Source of the DNA: Scytonema hofmannii PCC 7110
GTDB lineage: Bacteria; Cyanobacteriota; Cyanobacteriia; Cyanobacteriales; Nostocaceae
DNA: 64,000 nucleotides
Reading direction: 5' to 3'
NCBI RefSeq assembly: GCF_000346485.2
Contig: NZ_KQ976356.1
Location: 132,153 to 196,152 of the forward strand
The notes under the pieces were generated by a model. That model was not told the origin of the DNA and ran no database searches. It saw only the letters and a program-made list of their open reading frames with translations. Of this stretch, positions 45,414 to 55,800 are shown in pieces; within the stretch, counting starts at the first letter, position 1; each line of letters opens with the position of its first letter. Both the position numbers and the translations under genes were made by a program.

Positions 45414-45743
45414 CTAGTTCAGAGCCTCGCCAATTTTCTCTGCTAAATGCAAGAGAGATTTCTCCCGCACATGATCGGCTGCAGCGCGAATTGACTCAGC
45501 CAGTATCGTGTCGGTGTTTGGGGTTAGCTTTAACGCTCCCCCTAAATATCCCAAGCACTTGCAGTAATAGTCTGCTGGATTAAGCAGTGCCAGTCTCTTG
45601 ACAGTCTGGTGATCGCTACTTTGAAATGCTGCTAGCGCCTTCTTGTGCAAATCGCTTTCTGGATTTCCCAAAGTTTCAAGAATGGCGTTAATAGCTTGGT
45701 TAACTTGTGACAACGTTGGTTCTTTTGTTTGTACTGCTTGCAT
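45414..45743 (-). CDS. Small helical protein, 109 aa
   Basis: Acidic, all-helical product (LSQVNQAINAILETLG, KKALAAFQSSDHQTVKRLAL, HVREKSLLHLAEKIGEAL). The ATG at 45743 is preferred over an earlier TTG. It begins 3 bp after the stop of the gene above on the same strand, so the two are an operon. Family not recognised; possibly a plasmid accessory or antitoxin-like protein. Confidence 0.55.
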   Translation of the reverse strand: MQAVQTKEPTLSQVNQAINAILETLGNPESDLHKKALAAFQSSDHQTVKRLALLNPADYYCKCLGYLGGALKLTPNTDTILAESIRAAADHVREKSLLHLAEKIGEALN

Positions 45744-45745
45744 AG

Positions 45746-46273
45746 TTATACCCAATTTTCAAAATTTTCAGCCTCTACTTGAGGAGCGTAAAGCTTATCC
45801 CAGTTTCGGTCTAAGTGTTCTTTAACGATTCGAGAAATAAAACCAATAGCGCCGTCGCGATCGTAATAAATTCCAACTTTTAACAATACCAAGTTTTGCG
45901 TACCCAAAGTTATGTAATTTAATTGCCTCCTTACTGTTGCATCAGATGATAAAGTCACATCCCATAAAGGGTTGGGAGGAAGGTTTGTCACCTCCTGCTT
46001 ATAATCTGGCAATGCTTCAATGCCATCTTTAAAAACAGTCTCTCCCCACTGGCGAAACGAAATTTCCCTAGCCGCCGCATCAATTCGCGCTAGTTGTAAG
46101 TAATAATCCCTATTCCTTCCTATCCAACCCCGCACGTATTGGCTAATTAAGGATTTTTCGGAATCACCTGACAATTCTCTAAAAGACTCTATCCTCTCTG
46201 CGTTTTTCGGGGAGACGTAGTAGTAAGAAAGCGGGTACTTATTCATCGAGTCCTCTGAAGAAGATGATTCCAT
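45746..46273 (-). CDS. Hypothetical protein, 175 aa
   Basis: Starts at ATG 46273 with GGAG 7 nt upstream; a longer frame to 46330 lacks one. Charged protein with a helical middle (SFRELSGDSEKSLISQYVRGWIGRN) and a beta-rich end (NLVLLKVGIYYDRDGAIGFISRIV). Family not recognised. Divergent from the 46384 gene across ~110 AT-rich bases. Confidence 0.55.
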   Translation of the reverse strand: MESSSSEDSMNKYPLSYYYVSPKNAERIESFRELSGDSEKSLISQYVRGWIGRNRDYYLQLARIDAAAREISFRQWGETVFKDGIEALPDYKQEVTNLPPNPLWDVTLSSDATVRRQLNYITLGTQNLVLLKVGIYYDRDGAIGFISRIVKEHLDRNWDKLYAPQVEAENFENWV

Positions 46274-46383
46274 TTTAATTCTCCATTTTATAAAATTATG
46301 ACATATTTTCTTAATTCTGTGATATTTCATAAAATTTTCTGTAAACCTATAAATTTGTTATATTTTCATATTTTTGTTATATA

Positions 46384-47025
46384 GTGAAAGAATCAATCCT
46401 CTCCAATCAGCGTAAAATGGACTACTGCGAAATCCTAAAAGCATTGCCACAGCAAGAGTTAGAGCCAAGACAGTTTCTTCGCATCTGTTTTGGAATAGCC
46501 GATCTCAGCCCAGAACTTCTGCTGGAAGAGGAAACGAAGTTTCAGTACAGCAGCGCCTGTATCAAGCTTCTATCGGGGTTACTGGGAATCTCAAAACAAG
46601 CTGTCCGCAAGTGGGGTAACAATCCCAGCTTCGACAAAATGCCCCAACACACAAGGCTGACACTCGCTTATATCAATAAGTGCAACTTGGACAAAGCCAT
46701 AATTAACGCAATTGTGAAAAGAGAACAATATACTCCGCCAAGCGCAAGTGCTGAGATTTTCCTGAAGAAAGTATTCTTCGAGGGAATGACACCATCACAA
46801 CGACTAGCAACAGTAACGCACATCAACTTTAGACCCCAGTGCATCAAAACTTTGTCGCAAGTATTAAAGATTGCTGCCTCCACTGTACAAGAGTGGGGGC
46901 AAGATATTTCATTCAAAAAGATGCCCAAATATCATCAGCACACTTTGGGCTATGCTCTCGCTATCTTACAGCAGCATCAACAACACCAAGAAGAACAAGT
47001 CTTAAAGCTGCCAATCACCGCGTAG
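46384..47025 (+). CDS. Tandem HTH-like protein with internal duplication
   Basis: 213 residues (GTG at 46384; an ATG at 46420 is an alternative). Two homologous ~75-residue units: CIKLLSGLLGISKQAVRKWG then FDKMPQHTRLTLAYI, and CIKTLSQVLKIAASTVQEWG then FKKMPKYHQHTLGYAL. Each contains a helix-turn-helix-like LLGISKQAVRKWG segment, so the protein probably binds DNA as a built-in dimer. Followed 74 bp later by the 47099 gene; likely a two-gene unit. Confidence 0.65.
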   Translation: MKESILSNQRKMDYCEILKALPQQELEPRQFLRICFGIADLSPELLLEEETKFQYSSACIKLLSGLLGISKQAVRKWGNNPSFDKMPQHTRLTLAYINKCNLDKAIINAIVKREQYTPPSASAEIFLKKVFFEGMTPSQRLATVTHINFRPQCIKTLSQVLKIAASTVQEWGQDISFKKMPKYHQHTLGYALAILQQHQQHQEEQVLKLPITA

Positions 47026-47098
47026 TATTCAGTTTGTTAAATAGAGAAAGCGGTCTTTCTTCAAGACCAAACAAATTATAAGCTAATGGAATATTATC

Positions 47099-48226
47099 AT
47101 GGAAACTACTCTTACATCTACATCAATTCCCTACTCCCGAAAACATCAACTAGACCTGAATCCAACCACACATATCGAATCCAGCACTCTGGAGTATTTA
47201 CACGTTGCTTTCCTACTCTGGGAGTATAAATGTACTTACAGCAAGAGAGAGTACCGCGCACTACTTGATACCTACGGATGGGATAAAGGAACTGCTGAAG
47301 AGAGACGAGCACTCAAGATAGCCGAAAACTTTCAAGAGTTTGCAACTTGTCCGCAGCATTTAGCACCGATTCCAGTCACGATACTTCTAAAACTATGTTC
47401 TAAAACATACCAACCAATTATCAGCCAGCTTCAAGATTATCCCATCGGTGGTTTAACCTGTGATCGCGTCTTGGAACTGATTGAGGAACGGAAAGCTTTA
47501 CTGCTCGCTTCAAAACAAAGGCTTCAAGAAAGTGAGTCGGAAAAACCATCAGTTTGGCGCAGAACTCCGAAGGGCGATCGCTATTGTCAGTTCCCTCCAA
47601 TGTGGGAAGACGACTATCAAACAGGGGTACTGGCGCAGGAGTTAATCGACGAGTACGGGCTACTTCCACAAGCTATATTGCGTTCGGCGATCGCAGACTA
47701 TCACGCCAAGATTACTCAAGAAAAAGAACAGTCCCAAAAAGAGAGTGTTGAATCAGAAATGCTTGTAGTTGACTCGGAAATACCCCCACGAGTAGAAATA
47801 TCAGAGAGTGAAGAATCTGTAGAAATTGACTCCAGTGTAGAGCAAAGCCAACAAAGCATTATCAGCAACGTTACCGAACAGCAATCAGTCGAAATTGATG
47901 AAACATCTATATTGGTAGAAAAGCTTAAGTTGGCAACTAGCTACTACCAAATCCGTTGTGCAATCTATCGCCACTTAAGTGTAAAAGATAAAGCTTGGGA
48001 GCAACTCTCCCACCAAGAAAAATCGAGAATTGAGAAATTACTACCCCAAGAAGTATTAGTCCTAAATCAAGCTAGAGAGAGGGGTTTGATTATTGACTAT
48101 TACGAGTTAGAAACTGGGTGGTTCCAAATATTTATCGCAGGTGAAGACAAACCTGTAAGCGTTAGTAAATCGAGCGTAATTAGATGGTTAAAAGAGCAAG
48201 AAAGAATTAATTGTGTTGCAGTATAA
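47099..48226 (+). CDS. Hypothetical cyanobacterial accessory protein, 375 aa
   Basis: Residues 1-220 are a helical, Trp/Tyr-containing region (LHVAFLLWEYKCTYSKREYRAL, RRTPKGDRYCQFPPMWEDDYQTG); the middle is a Glu/Ser-rich disordered stretch; the last ~90 residues form another compact helical/beta part (WEQLSHQEKSRIEKLLP, SVSKSSVIRWLKEQERI). I do not recognise a family. Probably co-transcribed with the tandem-HTH gene. Confidence 0.65.
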   Translation: METTLTSTSIPYSRKHQLDLNPTTHIESSTLEYLHVAFLLWEYKCTYSKREYRALLDTYGWDKGTAEERRALKIAENFQEFATCPQHLAPIPVTILLKLCSKTYQPIISQLQDYPIGGLTCDRVLELIEERKALLLASKQRLQESESEKPSVWRRTPKGDRYCQFPPMWEDDYQTGVLAQELIDEYGLLPQAILRSAIADYHAKITQEKEQSQKESVESEMLVVDSEIPPRVEISESEESVEIDSSVEQSQQSIISNVTEQQSVEIDETSILVEKLKLATSYYQIRCAIYRHLSVKDKAWEQLSHQEKSRIEKLLPQEVLVLNQARERGLIIDYYELETGWFQIFIAGEDKPVSVSKSSVIRWLKEQERINCVAV

Positions 48227-48483
48227 CCACCATAAACGCTACGCTTATAACGATAGGAATACTTGAGTAAAATAAAACTAAAATGGCTTTTTCTAGTGAC
48301 TACCTACATGCTTTGGCGTGAAGGGTAGTTTTTTCTTTTAAAATTAAGTAATACTCTGATGAACAAGTTCTTAATGCTTTTTCAATATAAGAGTACCCTT
48401 GACCAATTTTGCAGAACCGCATACTCTGCAAAGTATGTTATTAATGCATGAGTCCCCAAGTCTATCAAGAACTTGTCTTAAAA

Positions 48484-51400
48484 ATGAATCTTGTAGGTCA
48501 ACAGCGTAAACGATTACAAGAAGCTCTAGTGAGTGCTTTTCCAACGAAAGCATCATTAGAGCAAATGCTGTCGCTTGAATTGAATAGGAACTTGGAGGCG
48601 ATTGCTGGAGGAGATAATCTACGAGAAATTGTCTTTAAATTAATACAAACAGCAGAAGCACAGGGATGGGTTGAAGACCTAATCCGTGCAGCACGTGAGT
48701 CGAACCCAGGAAATCTTCTCTTGAGAGATATTGCTCAAGAGTTATTAAAAAATCATCAGACCTCCTCATCGACTATTTCTAGTGCAGATAGTACTCAACA
48801 GATAGCACTTCAAACGAATCCAGAGACTATTTCCCAAAAGACAGCGATAAAAATTCTCCACCTCGTCCTCAAACCTATTGGCAGCGATTACGCTGAGTGC
48901 CGTTACTTCTGGGATCATACCAACGATTCCCAGTCTTGTCAGCTATCCTTAGCTGAAATCAAGGAAGCAGAAAGAGATTACAACACACGCCCAGAAGATT
49001 ACGCCAAAATGGGTCAAGCACTTTATAACTGGTTGGATGGGAGCGAGCGCATTCTTCAACAAGCTATCGACCAACATCGCCGTGATGGTATTGTTCTTGC
49101 CATTGCTGCAACAGAAGGACTGGCTCATCTACCTTGGGAAGTGCTACATGATGGTCAAAAGTTTTTGGTAGAACGCAGACCTGTCATTATTCCAGTAAGG
49201 TGGAAAGCTGATAGCAGACACTTGAGTTGGGAGAATCAACCTGAAAATCGTGCGCTGAATGTCTTGTTTATGGCAACTTCTCCTCAAGGAATAGAACGAG
49301 TGTTGGATTTTGAAGCAGAGGAAGGGCGCATTCTAGAGGCAACAAAGCGCATACCTTTATCTTTGACAGTTGAAGAAAGTGGTTGTCTAAAGGAATTAGG
49401 TTATTTAGTAAAAGAGTACGAACACGGCTACTTCGATGTCTTTCACCTAACGAGTCATGCAACTTTTAAAGATGAAAAACCCTGCTTCATTACCGAGACA
49501 GAATTAGGAGAACCAGAATATAGCAGTGTAGAAGACATTGCTGATGTACTGCAATTTAAACTTCCAAAGTTGATTTTCCTTTCAGGCTGTCCCACTGGAT
49601 ATTCTTGGGACAAAAGTATGGTTTCTTCAATGGCAGAAGCCCTATTGATGGAAGGGGCAACTGCGGTTTTAAGTTGGGGTAAGAAAGTTTTAGATACAGA
49701 TGCCACCGCAGCAGCAACGTTATATGAAAATTTATCAGCAGGAAATAAAGTTACGGAAGCAGTTGCCCAAACTTACCAAACATTAATTAGAAAAAAATCA
49801 CGAGATTGGCACTTGTTGAGATTGTATGTTGCTGAAACACTACCAGGAGCATTGGTGACACCGTTGAGGACACCAGGACGCAAACCAGCACCTCGCCCTT
49901 CTGTTGCTACTGAGTTTTTAGATTTTGAAAAGAAAGTTAGAGTTGCCACTCGTGAGAACTTTATTGGTCGTCGCCGTCAATTACAAAACTGTTTGCGGAC
50001 ACTCAAGAGTTCTAATGAAAAGATTGGAGTTTTAATTCATGGCATGGGAGGATTGGGAAAAAGTACCATCGCTTCTCGACTATGTGACCGATTATCTGGA
50101 CATCAAAAAATCGTGTGTTGGCGACAAATTAATGAATCTAGCTTGGTGAATCAGCTAGCAGATTTGATGAAAAATCCAGAAGAACGGGCAGCACTCAAAG
50201 AAGGGAAAGAGGAACTAAAATATCGATTGCGAGATGCATTGAGTAAGTTGAACCAATTGGTGTTGGTGTTTGATGACTTTGAATGGAATTTAGAGCCTCG
50301 TGATGGAAGGTATATTCTTAAATCTAATGTTGTCCCGATATGGCGTGCTTTAGTAGAAGCAATTCAAAAGCAAGAGAATATTAGCTACCACCATATTATT
50401 ATTACCTGTCGTTATGATTTTGAATCTGACTTATTGCGAGACTTCCACAAGCAACCGTTAGAGGGATTACGGAAATCCGATCTCCAAAAAAAGCTAAAGC
50501 AATTAGAAGCTTTTCATTCTGATAAAATAGATAAGAAGTTAATTGAACAAGCTTTACAACTAGCTGATGGGAATCCTCGGTTGTTGGAATGGTTAAATGA
50601 TGAGGTGCTGTCAAAGGAGGATGCTGATTCAAAACTTAGTCAATTAGAAGCTAGTTCTGAAAGTTGGAAGGAAAAGATTATTTGGGTAACAGAAGACGCT
50701 CCTAAATTAAAAATCGACTCCTCCACTGAGAGAATAGTCAGTTGGTGTTTGGTATTTGAAATACCCGTTCCTATGTCAGCATTAGAAGCAGTTTGTGAAT
50801 CTATCTTTGGCTACAAAGAACAGTTAGAACGAGCACTTGAATTAGGACTGATAGAAGTGAGTCCTGAGCCAGACGAATCAAAACGGGCTTATCGAGTTTC
50901 GCGTATCTTACCCCACATCATACCCACTATCAAATTACCTGAAGAACCAAAAGTATATTTATTGTATCGTAAAGCCTTAAATAAGTTATACGAGTTATGG
51001 GGAAATAAGAAAAATAGAAGTGAAGAACAATGGAGAGAAATCTTTCGTTTGGCACTGGCTGACAAAGAAAATCAAGAGCGATTTAGAGAGCAATTTTACA
51101 GAATGCTGAAAGTACAATATAATTCAGAAGCCGATAAAGCTTTAGAATCAGAACTTAGAAAATTTCGACAAGAGCTATCAGAAGAAAGCCTATGTATTCA
51201 ATTAGAAGAAGATTTACAAAATTCAAGCGAATTGAGATGGGAAAAAGCTGATGAGGAAACCGTTTGGATTTTTTATCAGGTAATGATACTAAATGATTTT
51301 TTCGATTTTCGGGAGCTATTTAGAAACTTTCCATATGAAACTTTAAACAAAATCAATCAACTATGGCTAAAATATAGTAACGGAAAATATGGTTTCAGCG

Positions 51401-51597
51401 TTCAAAGAAAGATATGGGTAAGTGTGAATGAAGATATTCAAAAGTACGGAGACAGAGTAGGATGGAGTGATTTGAAGATAAAAGGTGGGAAGGAAGGCTA
51501 CTACCCTATAAAAATATATACCCGAAACTTAGACGTTGTGGGGGGCTTTAGTAGGAGGTGGAGGGTGGAATTCATAGTTGGGGCTGATTGTATTTAA
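48484..51597 (+). CDS. EAD1-CHAT-STAND NTPase fusion
   Basis: About 1037 residues from the ATG at 48484, chosen because effector-associated domain 1 (EAD1) proteins begin M-N-L-x-x-x-Q-R-x-x-L; an in-frame ATG 36 bp upstream adds 12 residues. EAD1 (~1-90: LQEALVSAF, LSLELNRNLEAIAGG, LIQTAEAQGWVEDLIRAA); CHAT protease (~115-430) with His in FHLTSHATF and Cys in IFLSGCPTGYS; then an NTPase with HGMGGLGKST (~517-526) and LVLVFDDFEWN; then helical sequence to the end. EAD1 usually recruits a separate EAD1 partner. None is in the window. Decayed AAA sequence follows directly. Confidence 0.85.
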   Translation: MNLVGQQRKRLQEALVSAFPTKASLEQMLSLELNRNLEAIAGGDNLREIVFKLIQTAEAQGWVEDLIRAARESNPGNLLLRDIAQELLKNHQTSSSTISSADSTQQIALQTNPETISQKTAIKILHLVLKPIGSDYAECRYFWDHTNDSQSCQLSLAEIKEAERDYNTRPEDYAKMGQALYNWLDGSERILQQAIDQHRRDGIVLAIAATEGLAHLPWEVLHDGQKFLVERRPVIIPVRWKADSRHLSWENQPENRALNVLFMATSPQGIERVLDFEAEEGRILEATKRIPLSLTVEESGCLKELGYLVKEYEHGYFDVFHLTSHATFKDEKPCFITETELGEPEYSSVEDIADVLQFKLPKLIFLSGCPTGYSWDKSMVSSMAEALLMEGATAVLSWGKKVLDTDATAAATLYENLSAGNKVTEAVAQTYQTLIRKKSRDWHLLRLYVAETLPGALVTPLRTPGRKPAPRPSVATEFLDFEKKVRVATRENFIGRRRQLQNCLRTLKSSNEKIGVLIHGMGGLGKSTIASRLCDRLSGHQKIVCWRQINESSLVNQLADLMKNPEERAALKEGKEELKYRLRDALSKLNQLVLVFDDFEWNLEPRDGRYILKSNVVPIWRALVEAIQKQENISYHHIIITCRYDFESDLLRDFHKQPLEGLRKSDLQKKLKQLEAFHSDKIDKKLIEQALQLADGNPRLLEWLNDEVLSKEDADSKLSQLEASSESWKEKIIWVTEDAPKLKIDSSTERIVSWCLVFEIPVPMSALEAVCESIFGYKEQLERALELGLIEVSPEPDESKRAYRVSRILPHIIPTIKLPEEPKVYLLYRKALNKLYELWGNKKNRSEEQWREIFRLALADKENQERFREQFYRMLKVQYNSEADKALESELRKFRQELSEESLCIQLEEDLQNSSELRWEKADEETVWIFYQVMILNDFFDFRELFRNFPYETLNKINQLWLKYSNGKYGFSVQRKIWVSVNEDIQKYGDRVGWSDLKIKGGKEGYYPIKIYTRNLDVVGGFSRRWRVEFIVGADCI

Positions 51598-51703
51598 GGG
51601 TATTGAAGCTAACGGTGCGGGAAAATCTAATTTTATCGGCTTCTTTCGTATGCTTGAGCAAAATTCAATAAGAAGAAATAGGTGTTCGGTGCTGTATCTA
51701 TAA
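51578..51703 (+). pseudogene. AAA-ATPase N-terminal remnant
   Basis: In the +1 frame relative to the end of the upstream gene the sequence reads IVFKGIEANGAGKSNFIGFF then RMLEQ, the Walker A start of RecF/AAA_21-type ATPases (ANGAGKSN). The frame ends after ~40 codons with no Walker B or signature. It overlaps the stop of the EAD1-CHAT-NTPase gene and runs to the end of the CHAT gene on the other strand. A fragment left by deletion. Confidence 0.7.
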
Positions 51704-52783
51704 AATGGGCAGAGCGATCGCTTGACTCAACCAATCAGTGACTTTCAACAAGACAGGCTTTGCCTTTTCCCAAAGTGTCTTACCCTTTGCTTCGTTTTGA
51801 CTAGCATTTTGCAAGATTTCAGCTACACCTCCAAGATTGATTGCAATCAGTGCTTTGTTCGGTTCTGCTTTCGCAGTTGCAATTCTCGCTGCACCTAAAT
51901 ACATAATCGCTTCCTCTTTTGTATTAACTGGGAGTTCTGCGCTGCTAATCATCTGCTCAATTTCTGCAAGCATCTGGATAACTTCTTCTTTAGTTGGCTG
52001 TTTACTAGTTGCTCCTTGGGTTGTCATTGTCTGTTGATTATTATTACCAATAGCAGCCTGCATCCCACCATGAACAGTTCCACCGTTAACGCTTTGAGAA
52101 ATTCCACCGTTATTTCTTGGTGGTGAATTTTGTTTCGTAGCAAAATATTCCTCTGTATTTATTTGTGGTTCTATCTGTTTGTCTAAAGCTTGAGGTAAAC
52201 GCGGTCTAAACTTTAGTACAGGAGTTTCGGACTCTGGAATTCCCTCTAGATCGATTGAAGCACAACCGACTTCAAAACAAACATCATAGGAACTTCCAGC
52301 CCCCAATGCATCATAAAACCCAACAGCAAATTCGGTGGCAGCAGTATCTCCAATTGGACGGTTCATACCTATCACACAATCAATATGTTGGTGAATGGCA
52401 TCTGCTTGTACTTCTGAGTAGCAGGCATTCAGTAAAACACACTCAATTTGGTTTTGAAATAACTTAAATAATCGGGCTAAGGATTCACTGCTTACCAATT
52501 GCATTTGCCCAGAATTATTTTCTAAAACCAAACCATCAGTTCCTGAGCCATGCCCAGAAAAGTGAACGATTGTTGGTTGATGATCTAACAATGCGCGGCG
52601 TAAGTCCTCAACTCGTACTGCACAAGAGGTGATAGTTTCAAACTGTTCTCGATTTTTAGCTCGTTTAATTGCAGCTTGGATATTCCGCACTTCTTCATCT
52701 AAACGTAGTATATTTGTGTCTTTGGGATTGGCAGATAAAATTAAAATTGTTTTTTGAGAAACTCCACTGGAATTTTTAGTCAT
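51698..52783 (-). CDS. CHAT protease with internal Gly/Asn tag and C-terminal helical domain
   Basis: 361 residues. CHAT domain (~10-195) with His78 (IVHFSGHG) and Cys121 (CVLLNACYS), both intact. A linker follows with the tag ISQSVNGGTVHGGMQAAIGN and NNQQ (~228-251), then a helical C-terminal domain (EEVIQMLAEIEQMISSAELP onward) ending in KVTDWLSQAIALPIL. No ATPase or sensor domain, so it looks like an effector waiting for a partner. The WD40-NTPase gene is 30 bp upstream on the same strand and carries the same tag at its N-terminus; the NTPase at 56847 carries it at its C-terminus. Confidence 0.88.
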   Translation of the reverse strand: MTKNSSGVSQKTILILSANPKDTNILRLDEEVRNIQAAIKRAKNREQFETITSCAVRVEDLRRALLDHQPTIVHFSGHGSGTDGLVLENNSGQMQLVSSESLARLFKLFQNQIECVLLNACYSEVQADAIHQHIDCVIGMNRPIGDTAATEFAVGFYDALGAGSSYDVCFEVGCASIDLEGIPESETPVLKFRPRLPQALDKQIEPQINTEEYFATKQNSPPRNNGGISQSVNGGTVHGGMQAAIGNNNQQTMTTQGATSKQPTKEEVIQMLAEIEQMISSAELPVNTKEEAIMYLGAARIATAKAEPNKALIAINLGGVAEILQNASQNEAKGKTLWEKAKPVLLKVTDWLSQAIALPIL

Positions 52784-52813
52784 AATACCTACCTGTTCAG
52801 CATTTTGGTATTT

Positions 52814-55800
52814 TTATTTCCTCTGGCTAATTGATGTATTAGTTTTGCAAATTGTTAATGCTTCTTGCTCATTTGGATAATTAACCAAGTAGTCATTCAA
52901 CCACCTACAACCCCTCTGCATTAACTTCTTGCTATCTACTAGTTCATCTAGTTCGCCAAAATTCCATATAATCACTGTTTTATCATCGCTAGCAGAGGCG
53001 ATACTCTTACCATCTGGACTAAAAACGACACTGCTTACAGCACCATTATGCCCTTTAAGGGTTGCGAGTTCTTCTCCCTTTAAATTCCAAAGTTTTATAG
53101 TTTTGTCATAACTACCACTAGCAATTGTTTTGCTATCTGGACTAAAACTAATGCTGGTAACAGCACTATAATGTCCGGTTAAAGTTTTTAATTCCTTGCC
53201 TTCTGTATTCCAAAGTTTGGCAGTACTATCATCACTACTAGTAGCAATATTTTTACTATCTGGACTAAAATTAACACTGGTAACGCGACTTTTATGCCCA
53301 CGCAAGGTTTTAATTTCGTTACCTTGCAAGTCCCAAAGTCTAACAGTGTTGTCGTCACTTGTAGACGCGATAGTTTTGCCATCGGGACTGAAACCAACAT
53401 TTATGACAGGACTACTGTGCTTGTTAAGGGTATGTAATAGTCTACCTTCTGAACTCCAAAGTTTAACTGTGTTGTCTTCGCCAGCAGAGGCTATTGTTTT
53501 GCTGTTAGGACTGATACTGACGCTGTTAACAGCACTACTATGCCCAGTAAAAGTTTTGATTTGTTTACCAGAAATATCCCAAAGATGAAACTGTCGAAGC
53601 CATGTAGCTGAGACAATTTTTTGGCCATCGCGGCTAAAGCTTATGCTGGTTATAGGATGGGCATCGCGTATAAAATTTAGAGGAAGTAGTTCACCTAATC
53701 TATTCCAAAATCTGACTGTGTTGTCGTAACTAGCAGAGGCAATCATTTTGTTATCAGGGCTAAAAACGATACTAGTAACACGACGATTATGCCCAGTCAA
53801 GATTTGAAGTTTTTTATCTTGGGGATTATTTTCCCAAATTCTGATTGTGTTGTCCCAACTAGCAGAAGCAATTACTTTACTATCGGAACCGAAAACAACA
53901 CGAGTAACATTATCATCGTGTCCAATCAATGTTTGCAATTCTTGAGGTTCTTTGCCTTGTAAACTCCAGAGTTTAATAGTGTCATCATAACTACTAGTGA
54001 CAAGGTTCTTACCATCAGAACTGAAACTAACGCTAGTTACAGCTTCACGATGTCCTCTCAGGGTTGTCAGTTTCTCGCCTTGAAGGTTCCAAAGTACGAC
54101 AGTGTTATCAAAACTAGCAGAAGCAATTTTTTTACCATCTGGGCTGAAGCTAACGCTAGTGATATTATCACTATGCCCTTTATAACTTTGGAGTAAATTG
54201 CCTTGTGTATTCCAGATTTTGACGCTGGTATTCCCTCCCGCAGAAGCGATTTTTGTGCCACCAGGGCTAAAACTAACGCTATACACAGGAGCGCCATGCC
54301 CGGTAATATTTCTCATTAGTTCGCCTTGTGTATTCCAAAGTTTAACAGTGCCGTCGTTACTACCTGTAGCAATAGTTGACCCATCAGGGCTGAAACTAAC
54401 GCTGGTTACACTATCTTTATACCCTGTGAAGGTTTTGAGTAATTTGCCTTCCATATTCCAGAGCTTAACTGTTTTATCTTCACTACCAGTAACAATAATT
54501 GATTCATCTGGGCTAAAACTAACACATTTTACAGCACTATTATGTCCTGTAAGGGTTTTTAATTGTCTACCTGAAATATCCCAAAGTTTGACTGTCCCAT
54601 CATCACTTGCGGAGGCAACTAAGTTACCATTACGATTAATACTAATGTTGTTTACAGCCCGGTTATGTCCCTTTAACCTATTACGCTCTCTGACGCTGTA
54701 AACTGCTTGTCGCAAAATTGCCAAGATCTGATTTTTAGCATCAGATGTAGCCAAATTCTCATCTTGTAGCTTTTCTCCAGCCTTTAAACTTTGTACTAGG
54801 GCATCAAATAATCTTCCCGACCCAAGAAGTACCTCAGAAGAAGTATTAAGAGCTTGGATTTCGCTGATATCTGCTCTTTTTCTTTGCTCCTCAGCCCTTT
54901 GTGCCCAATCTATGGCTTTTCGTCTTTGTATTTCTATAAATCCAGCTAGAACCATCACAATTATTAAAAAACAAGTAAGTCCAATAATTGTTCTGTGTCG
55001 TTGGCGCTCGTTCAACTTAATACTGGCATCGATAAACTGGTTTGCATCCTCGTTGAAGCCCCCAAAAACTTGATTAAACGTTAAATCTTTTCTGAGTTCC
55101 TTTACCTTCTCTAACCGAGAACCTCTCCACAGATCTTTCTCAGATTTGTGATTGTTAAACCAAAGATACACATCATCATTTAAGCGATTTTTTAAGGCAA
55201 TGTGATTCCGACTTTCCATCATCCAATTATTGAGAGTTTCCCAAGAAATAAGTAACGTTTCGTGGGCAATTTCTACTGTAGGTTGTTGAGATTCCAATGG
55301 GTAGTTACTAACCAATAAATTTTCATTAATCAATTTTATCAGCACGCTATTTTCAAGTACATCATTAAACTCAGAACGCAAAGCTCTTCTGCGAACTGGC
55401 TGACATTCATTACCAAAAGCTTTATTCCCACCAATATCAACTAGTTTAAGAAAAATTCTCTGAGTTGCTATTTTTTCTCGCCCGGATAAATCATCATAAA
55501 TTTTATCCACCCGTTGCTGAAGCGCACCTCGAACACCACCTAACTGACGGTAAGTAGAGATATTCAAAGTACGGTTATTGATACTACCATTTTTCACTTC
55601 TGTTTCCCAAAGCAGATTCAAGGTGTACTGCAGTAAAGGCAAATATCCTGCCTGTCTCTGCACATCCTTGATGATTTCTTCTACCAGTCCAGGTTCAAAT
55701 ACTACACCGTGATAAGCTGCAGGCTGTTCAATTGCTAATCGTAATTCATCTGATTGCATTTGAGCAATTATGGGACGATGTTTATCTGTCACTTTTACTA

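Noticed and set aside
53196-54701. Several Leu/Ser-rich plus-strand ORFs
   Set aside because: Periodic shadows of the WD40 repeat array on the opposite strand.
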